Both the position numbers and the translations under genes were made by a program. A DNA stretch of 64,000 bases from Silene latifolia (Eukaryota; Streptophyta; Magnoliopsida; Caryophyllales; Caryophyllaceae): NCBI RefSeq assembly GCF_048544455.1, contig NC_133526.1, positions 4,480,001 to 4,544,000 of the forward strand, written 5' to 3'. Below, piece after piece: positions 59,295 to 64,000 of the stretch. Each line of letters opens with the position of its first letter. Within the stretch, counting starts at the first letter, position 1. The notes below the pieces were generated by a model. It was not told the origin of the DNA. It worked only from the letters and a program-made list of their open reading frames with translations, and did no database searches.

Positions 59295-62200
59295 TTACGA
59301 TGATCTCCCTCTACACGGACGATTATTTCTTTCAATTCCTAATCTCCTCATGCTTTGTTGCTGTCGGATAACAGCCGCCAGAAACCTTAAACCTTGAGGA
59401 GGCGTTAGAATTTCAGCAACTCGGGCAGCCGTGTTCACCCTCAGGATGTCAGCATTGGCAACCACCTCCTCTAGCACTACCTGCAATTGTTCCAACGCCT
59501 CGTTTGTTGCCGGTCTAGTGGATTGCTCTTCATCGGACCTTGTAGGAGCACTCTTTAAGGCGTGTATCATTGGTGGAGCCGCCGTGTTCTCTTGTATCTT
59601 TGCAAGATCGTCTGCTATGTTTTTCTCCTCCACTCTTGTCTCTCGTTTCAACCTGTTTGTTATGTTGAGGTCGTCAACTCGTCATTAATCAAGAGGGTTC
59701 AAAGGACATGAAAATTGAAGGAATACTCCGACAAGTGACTTATTCTCGATCTTGACCACTAGACTACAGTGGCGTTTCTAGGACCGGTACAATGGGGGTT
59801 CAATTTTACACACAATTTTTTTTAAAAACTAACACCGTAATTTTCTTATTGATAATGTAGCTATAATGTTGATTATTCTAAATTTTATTTTAGGTAAGTT
59901 CTGAAAAAAAAAAAATGCAGTAGATGAAATTAACTACGGAAAATATTATTGAAGTCAATAACACAAAAAAAATTAAAACCCATATAAAGGGAAAATGCAG
60001 TCATGGGAGTCGAACCCATGACCTTCAAAACAAAAAAAAACTAATACTTTACCACTACACTACTTTCTGAATAATGATATAACACTACACTAAATTGTTC
60101 TTCTCTTTTTCAATGGGGGTTTAATGGAACCCCATGAACCCCCTTGGAAACGCCCCTGGTAGACTATGACCTCAACGCACATGATTAGACGCTAAAAAAA
60201 TTCAACAATCGACTACTCAATCGTCGTTACATACATTTAATATACTCAACACTGTCAACGACTAACACTACCAATAATTAATACCCTTCTCGGTAATAAA
60301 TTACTCGTAACTAACAATTTCATTGTACGGTCCCACACATATAAGACAATCCTTTTGCGAAAAAAAAAAACTAAACAGTTATTGCTATTAGTAAATGAAA
60401 GTTTTTTATATAAAGGGATCATCTCCCACAAAAATCAGGGAAAATTTGGATAGCATGCAGTACAAGGCGCTTGTGATACTTTGCCATACATGTTGACTCG
60501 GCTGTCGAATAAGTTCAGTGACACAATTGCTGAGAACGGGGATAATTGATATACGTCTAGGTAACAAACGAGCTCAATTTCTCTCCATTTCCTAAAAAGA
60601 AATGGAGAGGCAAGTTCCTATTAGTGATCCGGATCGCATCTTGACAACATCTAACGATTCTCAATTTACGCATAAAAGTAAAGGAAAAATGAGAGTGGAA
60701 AGGGTAAATATTATTAAAATAGATTGTGAGAGGAAATGGAGAGAAAGGAAATAGAGAGGATCCAAATCCGTAACAAACTAACAAGTTGTGTTCTCTAGTG
60801 AGTTCATCATTCAGATCATTTTGTTTTTATCATTAAAAAAGTATATTTGTATAATTGTATGTAAACTACTCTGTATCATAGAGTCGTACCTATGTCGTAC
60901 AAGGTAGTATTAGACAATATACTCAGTATTTAGTACTACAAGATTTAAAATATTCATGAGATTCAACATAATATTCTACATTTATACTTATTTAAATGCT
61001 GTATATTACATTCGTATTATACTATATTGGCAAATCCAACTGTACCGTCTCACGGGACGGTGAAGATCAATTGTTTAAGGTGGTCATAACATATTAACAT
61101 CACTCGGATTAACACATATTTTTGTTAAAGATGGACATACCTACCTTAAATAATAATCCCTTTGTCCCGGTCAATTGTTGTCCTTTTGTTTTGGCACAAA
61201 TACCAAGGAAACAGGAGAAGGCCAATAACTAAATGACAAGTGGAACAAATTGAATGAGAATGATCAAATTACTCATCAATTCATTCTTAAAATAGAAAGG
61301 ACAACAAATGACCGAGACACCCCAAAATAGAAAAGGACAACAAATGACCGGGACGGAGGGAGTACACCATAAAACAGGTTAAATAAATAGACGAGACAAA
61401 TAATAAAATGCCTAGAAAATAATAAACTTTTAAACTTATCTACTTAGTACTCCCTCCTATTCGTTATATTTTTCCCCTTTATTTTTTACACAAGAAATAA
61501 GAAAATGAATTTGGACCACACAAAGCACATTACCCCACATGTCATTGAATTTGGACCACACAAATCAACCCAAAAAAGAAAATAGGGAAGAAAAACCGAA
61601 TAACCGAATGAGGAAATAGGGAAGAAAACCCTGAATAGGAGGGAGTATTTGATTTGTTTTACCCTTAAAAACCGTTTTGAAGAGTCTGAGTGAATACTTA
61701 AAGCGGGCTATGTACAATGAACTGTGTACAATGAAGGCGACAGCCTATATGGCAGCATTGACAAAGGACCTACCATGCTACCTTTGGAATATTTTATTTC
61801 ATTAATTTGAGCTAATGACGTCACGAGAGTGACGCAAGGGAGTACATTAGTTTTATAATAATGTTTTTTTTCAAAAAGCTAGAAGAGTGAAGTTTAGTGA
61901 TTAAAACTTCCGTTAATTTTCCGAAGGTCTCAAATCCAACCCTCATGAAGAGGAATTAGGTGTGAGCGTGGGTTATACGGTCTCACTTGATATACATGGT
62001 TTACTGGTTATCACGTATACACGGAAGTTATGTAGTACGCTTCAAAAAGTGATTGACGATTCGCGGCTGAGAATTCCGTCGTTATCCAAATAAATAAACG
62101 CAAAGTGTCCCCGATCTAACTAAGAGAATAGGTATTTCACAATTTTTCCCTTTAAAAGGATTTTTTTAATAAGAAAGCTAATTATAATTGATTGCATTCA

Positions 62201-64000
62201 TTAAATATGGAAACTTATTTTATTAAATTATTATTTTTTTCATTAAATATAATTTTCATCAAATTATATTATTTTCACTTATAAACTATAATATTTTAAT
62301 TATAAATAAAATTTACATAAAACTATAGAATGTTAAATCTTTTATTGATATTTTTATTCGACAATGACTTCAACCCTATTATGTATAAAACAAAATTATA
62401 AATCGTTATTATTACTTTCGGGGCAAAAAAATACTTATAAATTAAAATCATTAACTTTGTGATATAAAAATATTCAATAGATCTCTCTTAAGACGGATAT
62501 ATCCGTCACAAACTTGTGACGGGTCAAGTACCACTTACATGGTTAGAAAAGATAAAAGTAAAGGTAACTTGGGAATTACAAAAGGCTTGTCTTTATCTAT
62601 GCAAATGGGTTTTATTTGACCCGTCACAAGGTTAGCCGTCACAAATGAGAATTTGCGTAAAATATTATGTAAAATACATTTTAGTACATTAATCAATTCT
62701 CTTGATTAATTTTCAGCTTTTTTTTCTCAAAGTGAAATACAATAATAATAATAAATGCGAACAATTAATGAGTTACAACTATTATATAAGTACGAAGTAA
62801 TTTATTAAAAAAAAAAACTCTATATACCGTGTGTTTATGGCAGGAGCTCTAACTGGTTGTTCATCAATAGAAGGGAATGTTGAGATTGTCTAAATTCAAT
62901 TGAGAGATGAAATTGATTCTAATGATCTAATCATAACCAATTTATATTACTGGATAGAGGGTCTTAAAAGTGCAGTGCATACTTCTTCTACATGCTTCAA
63001 CAATTAGATGTTTCTAATACTTTAAAATCAATTCAAATTAAGAGGAAAGAATCGTGTCACGGCTTCTAATTATCTATCTAAGTTCAATTAAGCAGAATAC
63101 TTCTTCCATTCCAGTCATTTTTTTATCTTTTCTATTTAAACAATGCTATCTACCTTCTCCCTCTCACCTTCTCTTCCACCTTCTATTCCACCTCTTATAA
63201 TCGATTAAGTTAATATATATCGAGTGGGGTCGAATGACAAGTCGATGAAGCCAAATATATTATATTTAAACCAATTATTAGAGTAAAAGTTAGAAAAGAG
63301 AAGGTATATAGCAATTCTCTTTCTATTTATGGCGTCTCACTCATCTGTTTACCTTTCTATATTTGGAGTTTTCTTAAAAGATAATTTAATTCTAGTATTC
63401 TACCTATTGTCTCGTTTTCGTTGTCTTTTGTACCAAAACCAAACATAAACAAATGACCAGGACAATAGGAGTAACTGATAAACCGTAATAGAGATGCACT
63501 AGCGAAATTTCTGAGTTAAAATTTTCGATTGCATATTTGCATTACTAACTCATCCTTAAAACCTTTGTTGAAGCCAATTTCATACATTTAATTATGTGGG
63601 ATATATTTTAATCGAACGTAAAAAAAAATTAGCCTAAACAGAGAAAGTATAAGCGAAATAAAAAAATTTAAACAAATGTAAATAAATGAATGTATGTAAC
63701 ATAAAATTACTCGTACTTGTAATTAACAAGGTTACCTATCAATAGCTTGAATTTGTCGTGCGGAGAGGTCACCAACCGAGTCGGTTACGAGTTGAAGAAG
63801 CACACAAGGTCGAAACCCGGCAACCCAAAGAAAAGCACATTCAAACGAGGAACACCAAGGTGGTGAAAACATAGACAAAACATTATCATGTGCAGCACGT
63901 GACTTATGCTCATAATACTCCTCAAAATGTCCAAGAGCACGTGCTATGAGCTCCTCAGCCACCTCGGCCGTCACCGCCTCCTGGCCGCGCTTACCGTCAC
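59295..64000 (-). CDS. DOG1-domain protein (DOG1-like), two exons visible, 5' end beyond the window
   Basis: Exons on the minus strand are 63736 to at least 64000, and 59295-59652, joined over a 4083-bp GT-AG intron within an Arg codon. The joined frame reads ...GHFEEYYEHKSRAAHDNVLS, the hallmark PPWCSSFECAFLWVAGFRP, LLQLVTDSVGDLSARQIQAI, then across the junction DRLKRETRVEEKNIADDLAK, QENTAAPP, LEQLQVVLEEVVANADILRV, and RVAEILTPPQGLRFLAAVI. This is the order of the DOG1 domain (seed dormancy DOG1/DOG1-like and the related region of TGA bZIP factors). No bZIP is visible, but it could lie upstream of 64000. About 207 residues are visible. DOG1 proteins act in dormancy and ABA signalling; some DOG1-like members act in pollen wall or seed storage control. 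The intron is filled with MITEs. Confidence 0.88.
59767..60158. mobile_element. hAT-type MITE in the DOG1-like intron
   Basis: 392 bp starting CAGTGGCGTTTCTAGG and ending CCTTGGAAACGCCCCTG (reverse CAGGGGCGTTTCCAAGG). Flanks CTAGACTA (59759-59766) and GTAGACTA (60159-60166) form an 8-bp duplication with one mismatch. It contains a tRNA-like segment at 59998-60065. Confidence 0.85.
59998..60065 (-). repeat. tRNA-like segment inside the hAT MITE
   Basis: On the minus strand, TAGTGTAGTGGTAAAGT resembles an A box with D arm, and GTCATGGGTTCGACTCCCAT is a complete T arm with a B box (GGTTCGACTCC). The anticodon arm has been replaced by T-rich sequence. It is a SINE-like or decayed tRNA fragment, not a functional tRNA. 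Confidence 0.65.
60167..61155. other. Intronic AT-rich DNA of the DOG1-like gene
   Basis: No gene. A short inverted motif ACCGTCTCACGGGACGGT is at 61043-61060. The rest is AT-rich. Confidence 0.5.
61156..61362. mobile_element. Stowaway MITE (GTCCCGGTCA type)
   Basis: Left end ATCCCTTTGTCCCGGTCAAT; right end GACCGGGACGGAGGGAG; TA on both sides. Near the right end the block GGACAACAAATGACCG occurs twice (about 61309 and 61336), a duplication of the terminal 40 bp. Confidence 0.8.
61450..61645. mobile_element. Stowaway MITE (TATTC type)
   Basis: 196 bp starting CTCCCTCCTATTCG and ending CTGAATAGGAGGGAG with TA at 61448-61449 and 61646-61647. It belongs to the same family as the copies at 49-360 and 57206-57543 but is shorter. 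Confidence 0.85.
62150..62820. repeat. AT-rich dispersed repeat, copy B (inverted, with MITE insertion)
   Basis: Reverse-complement homology to 44205-44740, broken in the middle by the MITE at 62475-62658. Its right end reads ACTCTATATACCGTGTG; its left end is near AAAAGGATTTTTTTAATAAG. Family unknown. Confidence 0.6.
62475..62658. mobile_element. MULE-type MITE inserted in AT-rich repeat B
   Basis: 184 bp starting CAATAGATCTCTCTTAAGAC and ending CAAATGAGAATTTGCG(T). Flanks AAAATATT at 62467-62474 and 62659-62666 form an 8-bp match (9 bp with one mismatch). Inner TTGTGACGGGTCAA is inverted near each end. It is from the same family as 51078-51272. Confidence 0.75.
62821..63735. other. Intronic DNA next to DOG1-like exon 1
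   Basis: AT-rich, non-coding. A degraded relative of the 61156-61362 MITE may lie near 63398-63470 (TTGTCTCGTTTTCGTTG...AAATGACCAGGAC). No reading frame supported. Confidence 0.45.

Noticed and set aside
59998-60030. A second tRNA gene
   Set aside because: It has a T arm and A-box-like text only, with no anticodon stem or acceptor pairing; treated as tRNA-like.

Overview
This window is nuclear DNA from a plant, a core eudicot. The evidence is spliced genes with GT-AG introns, a eukaryotic tRNA-Ala, abundant miniature transposons (MITEs) and large Ty3/gypsy retrotransposons. Recurrent ACGGAGTA-type MITE ends and a Retand-like element hint at Caryophyllales, but I cannot prove the order.

There are four layers. 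(1) 1-8000 holds a minus-strand LMBR1/LIMR-type membrane protein gene: 13 exons are visible and the last falls off the left edge. Its introns carry a minisatellite, a small exon-junction duplication and LINE-like tails. (2) 8380-44190 is a block of MITEs followed by a nest of LTR retrotransposons. The outer Tat/Retand-like element (9585-44041) is in minus orientation. Inside it lies a 2.4-kb-LTR, essentially non-coding element (12326-39447, minus orientation). Inside that lies a 19.4-kb Tat/Ogre-like element (16463-35835, plus orientation, perfect CAAGG target duplication). The 3' end of a copia element sits at 39450-40747. Both coding gypsy elements also carry genes antisense to their own gag-pol.

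(3) 44190-57550 holds a class B DnaJ co-chaperone gene in three exons. It is followed by a tandem duplication of the unit [DnaJ 3' end + F-box gene]. The first F-box copy is a pseudogene and the second is intact. (4) 57550-64000 has a tRNA-Ala(AGC) gene, then a minus-strand DOG1-domain gene whose two visible exons are separated by a 4.1-kb intron full of MITEs. Its 5' end is off the right edge.

The host genes have no evident common pathway: membrane protein, co-chaperone, ubiquitin-ligase adaptor and DOG1-like regulator. The retroelements interact structurally by nesting, and their order of insertion can be read. I found no CRISPR, operon or prokaryotic system. The least explained structures are the antisense transcription units of the Tat elements, a recurrent GC-rich hairpin module in the Ogre-like element, and sequence differences between LTR pairs that cluster at C/G-rich trinucleotides and may be a sequencing artefact.
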